Source: REEB48 sp964355085
GTDB taxonomy: Bacteria; Patescibacteriota; Minisyncoccia; UBA6257; 02-FULL-45-10c
NCBI GenBank assembly: GCA_964355085.1
Contig: CAYHBW010000016.1
Coordinates: 1 to 17,890 of the forward strand
Length of the DNA stretch: 17,890 nt
Direction of reading: 5' to 3'
Below are positions 7,562 to 14,744 of this stretch, piece after piece. How positions within the stretch are numbered: the stretch's first letter is position 1; the number at the start of each line of letters is the position of its first letter. The position numbers and the translations under genes were made by a program. The notes under the pieces are model-generated. The model made no database searches and was not told the origin of the DNA. It saw only the letters and a list, made by a program, of their open reading frames with translations.

Positions 7562-7981
7562 ATGGATAAAAGCTGGTTTTCAATTCTTCCGGATTTCAAT
7601 GACGGATCAGAGTGGCTTGAAGTTGAGCCGCAGAGCTATTATTTCGATCCGAAATCCAGAAATATCCTTCGATGCAAGCTGGGGACCGCCCCGGAAGATC
7701 TTCTTCTCGGCATGGCGATCCTGAAGAGAAATTCCGCAAATCCCAAGTTATTTCTCCTTGAATACAGGGATATCGACGGGCATGGTCCTTATGTTCTCAA
7801 ATGGTGGGAAGAAGGCGACCACGGAAATCTTTGCGGCATAGCGATCCTTGTCGGAAAAGATTGGCGGGTGAAATCGGAATTCCAGATTTTCATCTGGAAT
7901 GTCTCCTATGATTTTGAGAAAAAATGCGTGATGGACGTGACTCCGACTCTGGAGCCGATCAAAAGAACTTTGAATAATTGA
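7562..7981 (+). CDS. Hypothetical protein, 139 residues
   Basis: I recognise no family. The protein appears soluble and strand-rich, with six tryptophans, several aromatic-hydrophobic strands (ILRCKLG, LFLLEYRD, YVLKWWEEGD, CGIAILVG, EFQIFIWNVSY) and few predicted helices, suggesting a small beta-barrel or beta-sandwich. There is no signal peptide. ATG 7562 is preferred; a TTG two codons upstream (7556) is less likely. No convincing promoter or Shine-Dalgarno site is seen; the closest candidate is a GATAAT at 7525-7530 with a poor -35. It ends on a bidirectional terminator shared with thrS, whose stem begins at its own stop codon. Confidence 0.75.
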   Translation: MDKSWFSILPDFNDGSEWLEVEPQSYYFDPKSRNILRCKLGTAPEDLLLGMAILKRNSANPKLFLLEYRDIDGHGPYVLKWWEEGDHGNLCGIAILVGKDWRVKSEFQIFIWNVSYDFEKKCVMDVTPTLEPIKRTLNN

Positions 7982-8007
7982 AAATCCCCCTTGGCGGGGG
8001 ATTTTTT
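7981..8007. terminator. Bidirectional terminator between the 7562 gene and thrS
   Basis: A 10-base arm AAAATCCCCC (7981-7990) pairs with GGGGGATTTT (7996-8005) around TTGGC, followed by T on the plus strand and by TTTTC on the minus strand. It separates convergent genes. Confidence 0.9.
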
Positions 8008-8009
8008 CA

Positions 8010-9758
8010 TCAATCTTTGCTCTTCTCTCGCACCTCCTTCTTCAGTTGCGCATCGAATTGTTCTGGGGACATAGTTCCGACCACTCCTTTTTTATAATGG
8101 CGGACATTGACTGATTTTTGTTCAATTTCTTTGTCTCCGACAACCAATACATACGGAATTTTCTGCATTTCGGCATTGCGGATTTTTTTCCCGAGAGTTT
8201 CATTATTCTCGTCCACCTGGACGCGGAAATCCCGCAGGCATTCGGCGATTGAGCGGGCGTATTCATTATGTTTTTCCGATACCGGAATGACCGCGACTTG
8301 GACCGGAGCGATCCAAAGAGGGAAGGCGCCGGCGAAGTGTTCGATGAGAATCGCCAGAAATCTTTCGGTCGATCCGAGGATTGCGCGGTGGATGACCACC
8401 GGCTGTTTTTTAGCTCCGTCAGCATCGGTATATTCAAGCTTGAAGCGTTCCGGGAGATTCATATCAAGCTGTATGGTGGAAAGCTGCCATTCGCGTCCGA
8501 GAACATCTTTAAGGATGAAATCCAATTTTGGTCCGTAAAAAGCCGCTTCGCCGACTCCGATTTCATGTTTCCATCCGCGGTTCTTTATCAGTTTTTCCAA
8601 TGCAGATTCCGATTCCGTCCATATTTTTTTGTCACCGATGTATTTTTCCTTGTTTTCCGGATCATGAGTGGAAATTCTGACCCAAAAATCAGAGAATCCG
8701 AAAGCGCCGTAAACTTCGCTTATCATATCCAGCATAAGATTGATTTCAGATTCAATCTGATCCGGCCGGGTGAAGACATGGCAGTCATCCTGCGTCAGCG
8801 CGCGCACGCGGGTCAGGCCGGTCAGCTCTCCGGATTTTTCATATCGGTAATTGGTCGTGGTCGAGGTGTAACGGATAGGAAGTTCTCTGTATGAATGCGG
8901 CAGGGTGCCGTAAAGCATCATGAAATGCGGGCAGTTCATCGGCTTGAGATAATATTCCGCCTCGTCTTTAAGCTCCATCGACGGATACATGGCGTCGTAT
9001 TTCTGAAGATGGCCGGAAATTTCGTAAAGCTTGCCCTTCGTGATATGGGGAATCCAGATCGGGACATATCCCTTCTTTTCCTGCAGTTCAGTTATGTAAT
9101 TTTCCACCAAGCGCCGGAGGATTGCTCCTTTTGGGTAGAAAAGCGGCAAACCGGGACCGATTTCATCGATTATGGTGAAGAGGCCGAGATCTTTTCCGAG
9201 CTTGCGGTGGTCGCGCTTTTTCGCCTCTTCCATCATCTTAATATGATCATCGAGTTCTTTTTCAGAACCGAACGCCAGTCCGTAGATGCGGGTGAGCATC
9301 GGATTTTTTTCGCTTCCTCTCCAATAAGCTCCGGCAAGATGGGTTAGCTTGAATGCTCCGGCATTTATTTCTTTAGTATTGGAAACGTGTCCGCCACGGC
9401 AAAGATCGGTAAAAATATCGCCCGTATGGTAGGCAGTGAGTTCTTTGCTTTCTTTTGAAAATTCTTTGATAAGATCAAGTTTGAATGGCTGATTCTTGAA
9501 CATTTTTTTCGCCTGGGCGGTTGTCAGTTTTTCGCCATTGAAATCCAGCTGTTTATTGGCGAGATGGCGCATTTCCTTCTGGAAATCTTTCAAATCTTCT
9601 TCAGTTATCGGTTTGGAGAAAAGAAAATCATAATAAAAACCGTTTTCAATCACCGGGCCGATGCCGAGCTTGGTGTCCGGATATTTTTTTAGCACTGCAG
9701 CCGCCAAAAGATGGGCGAGCGAGTGCCTTATTTCGTCTAAAGCTGCCTGGGAATTCAT
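8010..9758 (-). CDS. thrS: Threonine-tRNA ligase without the N-terminal TGS domain
   Basis: ThrRS charges tRNA(Thr) and hydrolyses mischarged Ser-tRNA(Thr). The 582-residue protein starts directly at the editing domain: His12 and His16 in RHSLAHLL, and Cys120 and His124 in DLCRGGH, are the editing residues. The class II catalytic core follows, with zinc ligands Cys276 (MNCPHF), His327 (LTQDDCH) and His457 (VVIHRAILGS), motif 2 around YRYEKSGELTGLTRVRAL and motif 3 near GSTERFLAIL. The C-terminal anticodon-binding domain begins PLWIAPVQVAV. E. coli ThrRS has an additional TGS domain of about 60 residues; here an in-frame TAA at 9776-9774 and a -10 box at 9771-9766 rule out an upstream extension. 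The start is predicted to be leaderless. Confidence 0.97.
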   Translation of the reverse strand: MNSQAALDEIRHSLAHLLAAAVLKKYPDTKLGIGPVIENGFYYDFLFSKPITEEDLKDFQKEMRHLANKQLDFNGEKLTTAQAKKMFKNQPFKLDLIKEFSKESKELTAYHTGDIFTDLCRGGHVSNTKEINAGAFKLTHLAGAYWRGSEKNPMLTRIYGLAFGSEKELDDHIKMMEEAKKRDHRKLGKDLGLFTIIDEIGPGLPLFYPKGAILRRLVENYITELQEKKGYVPIWIPHITKGKLYEISGHLQKYDAMYPSMELKDEAEYYLKPMNCPHFMMLYGTLPHSYRELPIRYTSTTTNYRYEKSGELTGLTRVRALTQDDCHVFTRPDQIESEINLMLDMISEVYGAFGFSDFWVRISTHDPENKEKYIGDKKIWTESESALEKLIKNRGWKHEIGVGEAAFYGPKLDFILKDVLGREWQLSTIQLDMNLPERFKLEYTDADGAKKQPVVIHRAILGSTERFLAILIEHFAGAFPLWIAPVQVAVIPVSEKHNEYARSIAECLRDFRVQVDENNETLGKKIRNAEMQKIPYVLVVGDKEIEQKSVNVRHYKKGVVGTMSPEQFDAQLKKEVREKSKD

Positions 9759-9765
9759 GCAATTT

Positions 9766-9794
9766 ATTATAAATTATTTTTGAAAATCTTGAAA
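9766..9794 (-). promoter_or_regulatory. thrS promoter, leaderless
   Basis: On the minus strand a perfect TATAAT (9771-9766) ends 7 bases before the thrS ATG. The hexamer 17 bp upstream is TTTCAA (9794-9789), only 3 of 6 matches, and is the complement of the -35 used by the opposite gene. Confidence 0.65.
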
Positions 9795-9817
9795 GGTGTT
9801 ATTTCGCGTGCTATATT
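9789..9817 (+). promoter_or_regulatory. Promoter of the 9849 gene, overlapping the thrS promoter
   Basis: TTGAAA (9789-9794) and TATATT (9812-9817) are spaced by exactly 17 bp. The leader to ATG 9849 would be about 25 bases. The -35 occupies the same base pairs as the thrS -35. Confidence 0.65.
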
Positions 9818-9848
9818 CTGATCAGAACCTTGCTAGTGGGAATCTGCA

Positions 9849-10229
9849 ATGAGCAAAAGAACGGCTTATCAGGAAGAGGCGTTGGGGGGAGATATAAAAA
9901 ATATCGTTTCTTTTCTGAAGGACAATCTTGGCATGCTGATGACTACTTATATAAGCGGACGTTCTGATGCCGGTATTTTGAAGTATTGGATTACTGGGAA
10001 AGAAAGCCCGACTGCCGTAGAGGAACTTCGTTTGCGATACGGATACTGGGCAGTGAAGTTGGTAGTCGATGCATTTGACGATGAAACTGCGCGCGCGTTG
10101 TTTGTTGGAAGTAATGGCGGCTTGGGTGATCAGGCCCCTGCTTCCTGGCTTCGGGATCATGAAAAAGAAAATGATCTTAAAGAGGTCGTCGGCGCGATCC
10201 AGTCATCTCTCGACGGCGGTTTCCATTAA
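9849..10229 (+). CDS. Probable helix-turn-helix / MbcA-ParS-Xre antitoxin-like protein
   Basis: The 126-residue protein has the layout of Xre/MbcA/ParS-type (DUF2384-related) antitoxins, judged by eye. A central helix-turn-helix-like stretch (ISGRSDAGILKYWITGKESP, residues 35-54) resembles the pattern in which an IxG..S..T/I..W..G....P helix pair binds DNA. A helical linker RLRYGYWAVKLVVDAF follows. The C-terminal GSNGGLGDQAPASWLRD with EVVGAIQSSLDG matches the toxin-binding end of this group (N..LG...P...L). No RES-domain or other toxin gene is next to it; the neighbours are thrS and dnaE. It may therefore be an orphan regulator rather than half of a toxin-antitoxin pair. No Shine-Dalgarno site. 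Confidence in the gene is high, in the function moderate. Confidence 0.6.
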   Translation: MSKRTAYQEEALGGDIKNIVSFLKDNLGMLMTTYISGRSDAGILKYWITGKESPTAVEELRLRYGYWAVKLVVDAFDDETARALFVGSNGGLGDQAPASWLRDHEKENDLKEVVGAIQSSLDGGFH

Positions 10230-10236
10230 AACTATG

Positions 10237-10262
10237 AAAGAACCATAACTGGTTCTTTTTTA
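10237..10262 (+). terminator. Intrinsic terminator after the 9849 gene
   Basis: An 8-bp stem AAAGAACC/GGTTCTTT (10237-10244, 10251-10258) with a 6-base loop runs into a T run. On the minus strand it could also weakly stop dnaE transcripts about 40 bases beyond the dnaE stop. Confidence 0.85.
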
Positions 10263-10302
10263 TATTATCAATACTTCCGATCTATTGAACGGATTTTTAG
10301 CG

Positions 10303-13300
10303 CTAAATTTCCCTTACATTGTCACAGATGAATTTCGGTTCTCCGCCTCTCCAGGACATTTTCCCGCTTACCAGAACCACTTTATTTTCCTGCCAGACAA
10401 GCTGGGTTTTTTCAAGAGTATCGGAAAATACTATCACTTCCACCGCGTCGCTTGAGTCTTCCAGTTTGGCGAACATCATCGGCTGGCCGAGTTTGGTGTT
10501 GATGCGTTTTATCTGCGAGACCAATCCCGCGATTTTTGTTTTCGGGATGAAATCCAGGTCTTCATTGCGGACCAGAAGATTTTTTATCGGCTGGGATCCT
10601 GATTTGGCGATTTTTTCCTTATGCTGGTTGAGCGGGTGATCGGAAACATACAATCCTAACAGTTCTTTTTCCCAACCGAGTTTTTCCAGCGGAGTGGCCG
10701 GAGCGCATGGTTTGAGTTTCAGGGCGGCGGCGGACGGCGCGCTGAATCCGAAAAGCGAGGATTGGGTGTTGGCTTTGTTTTTCCGCAGCGTGCTGGCGAA
10801 TTTCACGATTTCTTCCATATTCGTCAACCCGAGATTCCTTTCTATGTTCAGGGAGTCCAATGCGCCTGATTTAAGCAATGCTTCGAGGGATTTCTTGTTC
10901 AGATCCTTATGATCGACTCTTTGCAGGAAGTCGGCGAAGTTTTGGAACGGTCCGCCTTTCTGTCTTTCGGCGACAATGGCATTCACGATGTTTTCTCCTA
11001 CGTTTTTTATGGCGAGCAATCCGAAGCGGGTGGCGCTGCCGTCAGGAACGAATCTGGACATGCTCTTGTTCACATCCGGAGGAAGAACCGGTATGCCGGC
11101 TTTTTTCGCTTCACCGATTAGAAGCGACATGCGATCGGTGTCTCCGGCATCGGCATTGAAAAGACTGGTGTAGAATTCCACCGGATATTGGGTGCGCAGA
11201 TAGGCGGTGCGATAGGCGATCATGGCGTAGCAGGCGGCATGGCTGCGGTTGAATCCGTAGCGGGCGAACGGCTCGAACCACTGCCAGATCTGCTCGGCGG
11301 TGTTTTTTTGGATTCCGTTCTTTATCATTCCATCGATCATTTTCTGCGATTGCTCATCCATCAGGGACTTTATCTTTTTACCCACGGCTTTGCGGAGCGT
11401 ATCCGCTTCAGCCAGCGTGAAGCCGGCTAGGTCGCGGGCGATCTGCATGAGCTGTTCCTGATAAATGGCTACGCCGTAGGTTTTCTTGAGGATTGGCTCA
11501 AGTTTCGGATGGAGATAGGTGATGCGTTCCCGTCCGAATTTCCGCTTGATGTATTGAGGGATGAGATCCATCGGGCCCGGGCGATAGAGGGCGACCATGG
11601 CGATGATATCTTCAAGTTCGTTCGGTTTGAGTTCTTTCAGATATCTGCGCATGCCGCTTGATTCAAGCTGGAAAACTCCGGTCGTGTCGGCGATCTGCAG
11701 AAGCTCGAATGATTTCCTGTCATCAAGGGGAATCGTGCTGATGTCTATTTTCTTTCCCGACCCGTCCTCGATGAGGCGGAGGGTATCTTCGATGATGGTC
11801 AGGTTCTTGAGTCCGAGGAGATCCATTTTCAAAAGTCCGAGATCTTCCACGCTGTGCATTTCAAACTGCGTGATGATCGTAGTGGTGTCCTGCGGGGCGT
11901 ATTGGATCGGCATGTATTCAGTCAGAGGTTCTTTAGCGATGACGGTTCCGCAGGCGTGCACTGAAGCGTGGCGGACGACGCCTTCGAGGTTTTTCGCGGC
12001 ATCCAGGACTTTTTTCGCATCCGGATTTTTAGCGTAGAGGTCTTTAAGTTCGGTGACGGTGGAGAGGGCGGTTTCCAAATCGGCGTTGAAAGGAATCAGT
12101 TTCGCCACCTGGTCGCAGAATCCGTAAGCAAGTCCGAGCGCGCGTCCGGCATCGCGGACAGCGGCGCGGGCCGCCATGGTTCCGAAAGTTATGATGTGGG
12201 CGACGCGGTCTTTTCCGTATTTTTCTTCAAGATAGCCGAAAACTTCATCGCGCCGGGTATCGGCAAAATCGATATCGATATCAGGCATCTGGATACGGTC
12301 AGGATTAAGGAAGCGTTCGAAGAGAAGATCGTATTTCAAGGGATCGATATCCGTGATGTTCAATATATAGGCGATGATGCTGCCGGCGGCTGATCCGCGG
12401 CCCGGCCCGACGACGATTCCATGGTCTTTCGCCCAATTCACGAAGTCCTGGACAATGAGAAAGTAGTCGGCGAAACCTGTCTTATTTACGACGCCGAGTT
12501 CGTAGGCGATTCGGACTTTGACCTCTTCGGTAATTTCCGGATAGCGGTTTGAGGCGCGCTGCATCACCAGCTCCTCCATATATTGTTCAGCTGATTTTCC
12601 GTCCGGCACATCGAATTTCGGCAGGTGGGTTTTGCCCAGCTCAATCGTGACATTGCATTGTTCGGCGATTTTTACGGTATTTTCAACGGCTTCCGGAACG
12701 TCCCTGAAAAACTCCGCCATTTCATCCGGAGAGCGGAGGGAAAAATCATCGTCTTTCAGCGTCAGGCGGTTCTTGTCGAAAATCGTGTTGCCGGTCTGAA
12801 CGGCCAGAAGAATGTCGTGGTATTCGGCGTCCTCTTTTTTTACATAATGCAGGTCGTGGGTTGCGGCGAGCGGAATACCGGTTTTTCTGGAAAGCTCGAT
12901 AAGTCCTTTGTTCGCGGCCGTCACTTCCTTGATTCCAGGATGGTGTCCGATCTCGATGTAAAAATTTCCTTTGCCGAGGATTTCCTGATATTCAAGCGCG
13001 GTCTTTTCCGCTTCCGCCGGCTTGTGATTGAGAATCGATTTTGCGACTTCGCCGGTGATGCAGGCGGAGAGGCCGATAAGGCCTTCGGAATATCTGCGCA
13101 GAAGATTTTTGTCTATGCGCGGTTTGTAATAAAATCCGTCGAGGTGGGCGAGAGTGACGAGTTGGATGAGATTTTTCCATCCGGCGTTGTTTTTGGCGAG
13201 AAGGATGAGGTGGAAATATTTTTCTTCGCCGTTTGATTGCTTGAGCTTGTGATCGGTCGGCGCGACATAAGCTTCGATGCCGAGAATCGGCTTGATGCCG

Positions 13301-13473
13301 GCCTTTTTCGCCTTTTTATAGAATTCAATTGCGCCATAAAGATTGCCGTGGTCGGTAAGGGCGATGGAATCCATGCCGAGCTCTTTTGTCCGGTTTACGA
13401 TATTGTCAATTTTCCCAAGACCGTCGAGTAATGAGTAATGGCTATGTGTATGTAAGTGAACAAATTTATTCAT
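10303..13473 (-). CDS. dnaE: DNA polymerase III alpha subunit (DnaE1 type)
   Basis: This is the replicative C-family DNA polymerase. At 1056 residues it is shorter than E. coli DnaE (1160). The PHP domain at the N-terminus carries candidate metal ligands in the expected order: His8 and His10 in HLHTH, Asp17, His42 in LTDHGNLYG, Glu67, His88, Cys138, and Asp207 and His209 in ATHDLHY. The palm contains GRGSAAGS (359-366) and the catalytic aspartates Asp400 and Asp402 in PDIDIDFAD; the third aspartate is in LLKMDLLGL. A helix-hairpin-helix region and a C-terminal OB fold (KIAGLVSQIKRI to DAVEVIVFSD) follow. ATG 13473 gives the normal N-terminus MNKFVHLHTHSHYS. It has no Shine-Dalgarno site. A hairpin with a T8 tract lies between its promoter and start codon. 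Confidence 0.98.
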   Translation of the reverse strand: MNKFVHLHTHSHYSLLDGLGKIDNIVNRTKELGMDSIALTDHGNLYGAIEFYKKAKKAGIKPILGIEAYVAPTDHKLKQSNGEEKYFHLILLAKNNAGWKNLIQLVTLAHLDGFYYKPRIDKNLLRRYSEGLIGLSACITGEVAKSILNHKPAEAEKTALEYQEILGKGNFYIEIGHHPGIKEVTAANKGLIELSRKTGIPLAATHDLHYVKKEDAEYHDILLAVQTGNTIFDKNRLTLKDDDFSLRSPDEMAEFFRDVPEAVENTVKIAEQCNVTIELGKTHLPKFDVPDGKSAEQYMEELVMQRASNRYPEITEEVKVRIAYELGVVNKTGFADYFLIVQDFVNWAKDHGIVVGPGRGSAAGSIIAYILNITDIDPLKYDLLFERFLNPDRIQMPDIDIDFADTRRDEVFGYLEEKYGKDRVAHIITFGTMAARAAVRDAGRALGLAYGFCDQVAKLIPFNADLETALSTVTELKDLYAKNPDAKKVLDAAKNLEGVVRHASVHACGTVIAKEPLTEYMPIQYAPQDTTTIITQFEMHSVEDLGLLKMDLLGLKNLTIIEDTLRLIEDGSGKKIDISTIPLDDRKSFELLQIADTTGVFQLESSGMRRYLKELKPNELEDIIAMVALYRPGPMDLIPQYIKRKFGRERITYLHPKLEPILKKTYGVAIYQEQLMQIARDLAGFTLAEADTLRKAVGKKIKSLMDEQSQKMIDGMIKNGIQKNTAEQIWQWFEPFARYGFNRSHAACYAMIAYRTAYLRTQYPVEFYTSLFNADAGDTDRMSLLIGEAKKAGIPVLPPDVNKSMSRFVPDGSATRFGLLAIKNVGENIVNAIVAERQKGGPFQNFADFLQRVDHKDLNKKSLEALLKSGALDSLNIERNLGLTNMEEIVKFASTLRKNKANTQSSLFGFSAPSAAALKLKPCAPATPLEKLGWEKELLGLYVSDHPLNQHKEKIAKSGSQPIKNLLVRNEDLDFIPKTKIAGLVSQIKRINTKLGQPMMFAKLEDSSDAVEVIVFSDTLEKTQLVWQENKVVLVSGKMSWRGGEPKFICDNVREI

Positions 13474-13482
13474 ATTTGAAAT

Positions 13483-13507
13483 AAAAAAAATACGCCGGGG
13501 CGTTTTT
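13483..13507 (-). terminator. Terminator-like hairpin in the dnaE leader
   Basis: On the minus strand the stem ACGC/GCGT (13503-13500, 13495-13492), extendable by A/T pairs, has a CCCG loop and is followed by A and eight T (13490-13483), 10 bases before the dnaE ATG. It lies downstream of the predicted dnaE promoter, so it could act as an attenuator. The stem is short. Confidence 0.5.
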
Positions 13508-13543
13508 GGATTCTGTTTTTATCGCGCTGATTTTCATACAGGA

Positions 13544-13571
13544 ATTTTACCATTACCGGAACGGATATCAA
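13544..13571 (-). promoter_or_regulatory. dnaE promoter
   Basis: On the minus strand TTGATA (13571-13566) and TAAAAT (13549-13544) are spaced by 16 bp, each 5 of 6 to consensus, with an extended -10 TGG. The predicted leader is about 65 bases. Confidence 0.6.
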
Positions 13572-13604
13572 GGAAAGATGTGGACAAGCTGTCCGTTGTT
13601 AATT

Positions 13605-13638
13605 TCCAAATAAAATCCCCCAGAGATAATCGGGGGAT
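13605..13638 (-). terminator. Intrinsic terminator of the protease gene
   Basis: A 7-bp stem ATCCCCC/GGGGGAT (13638-13632, 13621-13615 on the minus strand) overlaps the protease stop codon and is followed by TTTTATTT. Confidence 0.8.
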
Positions 13639-14552
13639 CATTTCATTTTCTTCATTGTTTTTCTTATCCCGTCGATGGGCGAACCGATATATATCGGCTC
13701 GGCGTCCAGGCCGCTGACTCCAATCGCTATACCTACGACTTCGCCGTACTTATTGATCAGCGGTCCGCCGGAGAATCCATGGAATACCGGCGTGTGGAAA
13801 AGGAGGACTTCCGGATGATCCATCTGTATCTTTTTCAATTTTTCTCGCAATACGGGATTAGCTCTTTTCGGGTCCGTATACAGATGTCCGTCGGGACTGA
13901 ACCAGAAGTCTCCGAAGCTGTTCGACCCCATCGTGTGGATTCTGGTTCCGGGTTTCAAGGCGGACGATTCGCCCAGGACGGCGGTTTTTTTCGGTACATG
14001 ATCGAAATCAACGAAGCGCAGAACCGCGAAGTCGTAAGTCGTGCTCCCGTTCGCAAGTTCCATCAGTTGGGCCTGCGATCCGTCTTTTGATTCCGCAAAA
14101 TAGGTCAGCGTCTCGTCATCGACTACATGGAAGGCGGTGACGACGCAATAGGCGGATTTTCTGCAGAGAGTCCTGTCATCGGTGATGAATCCTGATCCGA
14201 ATCCTCCTGTTTCGATGTAAATTTCCTGATTGGTGGCCGGGATGACCATCTTTTTGAAGATCCTGATTTTCACCAGATAATCCGCTTCCTCAAAAATGGC
14301 TTCCGGACTCTTTTCAGTCCTGGTCTGCCCCCGTTTTTTCTTGACCAGATCGCCTCTGTTTATTTTCCTCGCGGTTTCTTCAAATTGTAACTTGATTATT
14401 TCCTTGGCTTTTTCATCATCTCCTTCTTTTATATTTGGAGCGTTTTCGCTGAAATACTCTATATTTTTGACGATGGCATTGAATTGGCTGATGCCTGTAT
14501 AAGTTCCCCAGGAAAAAAGTCCAAGACCGATCAGAACGACCGTTCGTTTCAT
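13638..14552 (-). CDS. Membrane-anchored trypsin-like serine protease
   Basis: This is a chymotrypsin-fold serine endopeptidase, probably facing outside the cytoplasm. Residues 4-20 are a hydrophobic signal or signal-anchor segment with a Lys-Arg start. Residues 35-80 are a charged, helical linker. The protease core shows the full triad: His142 in VVTAFHVV, Asp174 in TYDFAVL, Ser261 in GFSGGPL. Two cysteines (130 and 136) flank the region before His142 and could form a disulfide. It has no PDZ domain, unlike HtrA/DegP, and at 304 residues is a minimal form. The oxyanion motif reads GFSGGP instead of the usual GNSGGP. A strong Shine-Dalgarno site precedes it, and its predicted leader contains a large inverted repeat. 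The substrate is unknown; envelope quality control or processing of exported proteins is plausible. Confidence 0.88.
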   Translation of the reverse strand: MKRTVVLIGLGLFSWGTYTGISQFNAIVKNIEYFSENAPNIKEGDDEKAKEIIKLQFEETARKINRGDLVKKKRGQTRTEKSPEAIFEEADYLVKIRIFKKMVIPATNQEIYIETGGFGSGFITDDRTLCRKSAYCVVTAFHVVDDETLTYFAESKDGSQAQLMELANGSTTYDFAVLRFVDFDHVPKKTAVLGESSALKPGTRIHTMGSNSFGDFWFSPDGHLYTDPKRANPVLREKLKKIQMDHPEVLLFHTPVFHGFSGGPLINKYGEVVGIAIGVSGLDAEPIYIGSPIDGIRKTMKKMK

Positions 14553-14556
14553 ATTT

Positions 14557-14561
14557 CCTCC
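14557..14561 (-). promoter_or_regulatory. Shine-Dalgarno site of the protease gene
   Basis: GGAGG lies four bases before the protease ATG (ACGGAGGAAATATG on the minus strand). It supports this start and contrasts with the absence of such sites at most housekeeping genes here. Confidence 0.8.
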
Positions 14562-14573
14562 GTTTCAATGTGC

Positions 14574-14683
14574 GAAAGAGAAAGACTCCTGCTATGCGGC
14601 NNNNNNNNNNCCATAGGGAATCGGGGCTTTGAAGCCCTTTCTCCCTAGGGATAGAGTCGGCAGACAGGAGTCTTTGCCCTTTC
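14574..14683 (-). promoter_or_regulatory. Structured inverted repeat in the protease leader (contains the assembly gap)
   Basis: AAAGACTCCTG (14581-14591) and CAGGAGTCTTT (14665-14675) form a perfect 11-bp outer stem, extended by GAAAG/CTTTC (14574-14578, 14679-14683). Inside are GGGCTT-TG-AAGCCC (14624-14637), enclosed by TAGGGA/TCCCTA (14614-14619, 14642-14647), and CTATG/CATAG (14592-14596, 14612-14616), which competes with TAGGGA. The arrangement suggests a branched RNA in the protease 5' leader, or a palindromic element. I do not recognise a known riboswitch or RNA family. Part of one arm is lost in the N run. Confidence 0.5.
14601..14610. other. Assembly gap (ten N)
   Basis: Ten undetermined bases lie inside the inverted repeat. 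A fixed run of ten often marks a scaffold join, so the real missing length may differ. Confidence 0.95.
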
Positions 14684-14703
14684 CTTTCTAGGATTAGATT
14701 AAT

Positions 14704-14731
14704 ATTATCACGTGCCCAGTATTTTCCGCAA
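14704..14731 (-). promoter_or_regulatory. Possible promoter of the protease gene
   Basis: On the minus strand TTGCGG (14731-14726) and GATAAT (14709-14704) are spaced by 16 bp. If used, the leader is about 145 bases plus the gap and includes the whole inverted repeat. The -35 is weak. Confidence 0.35.
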
Positions 14732-14744
14732 TCCTATTTTAGAG

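Noticed and set aside
8268..8894. Long plus-strand frame opposite thrS
   Set aside because: Complement of a clearly conserved thrS sequence, with no start signals and no plausible protein features.
12625..13236. 203-codon plus-strand frame opposite dnaE
   Set aside because: Lies entirely over the conserved PHP region of dnaE; composition follows the complementary codons.
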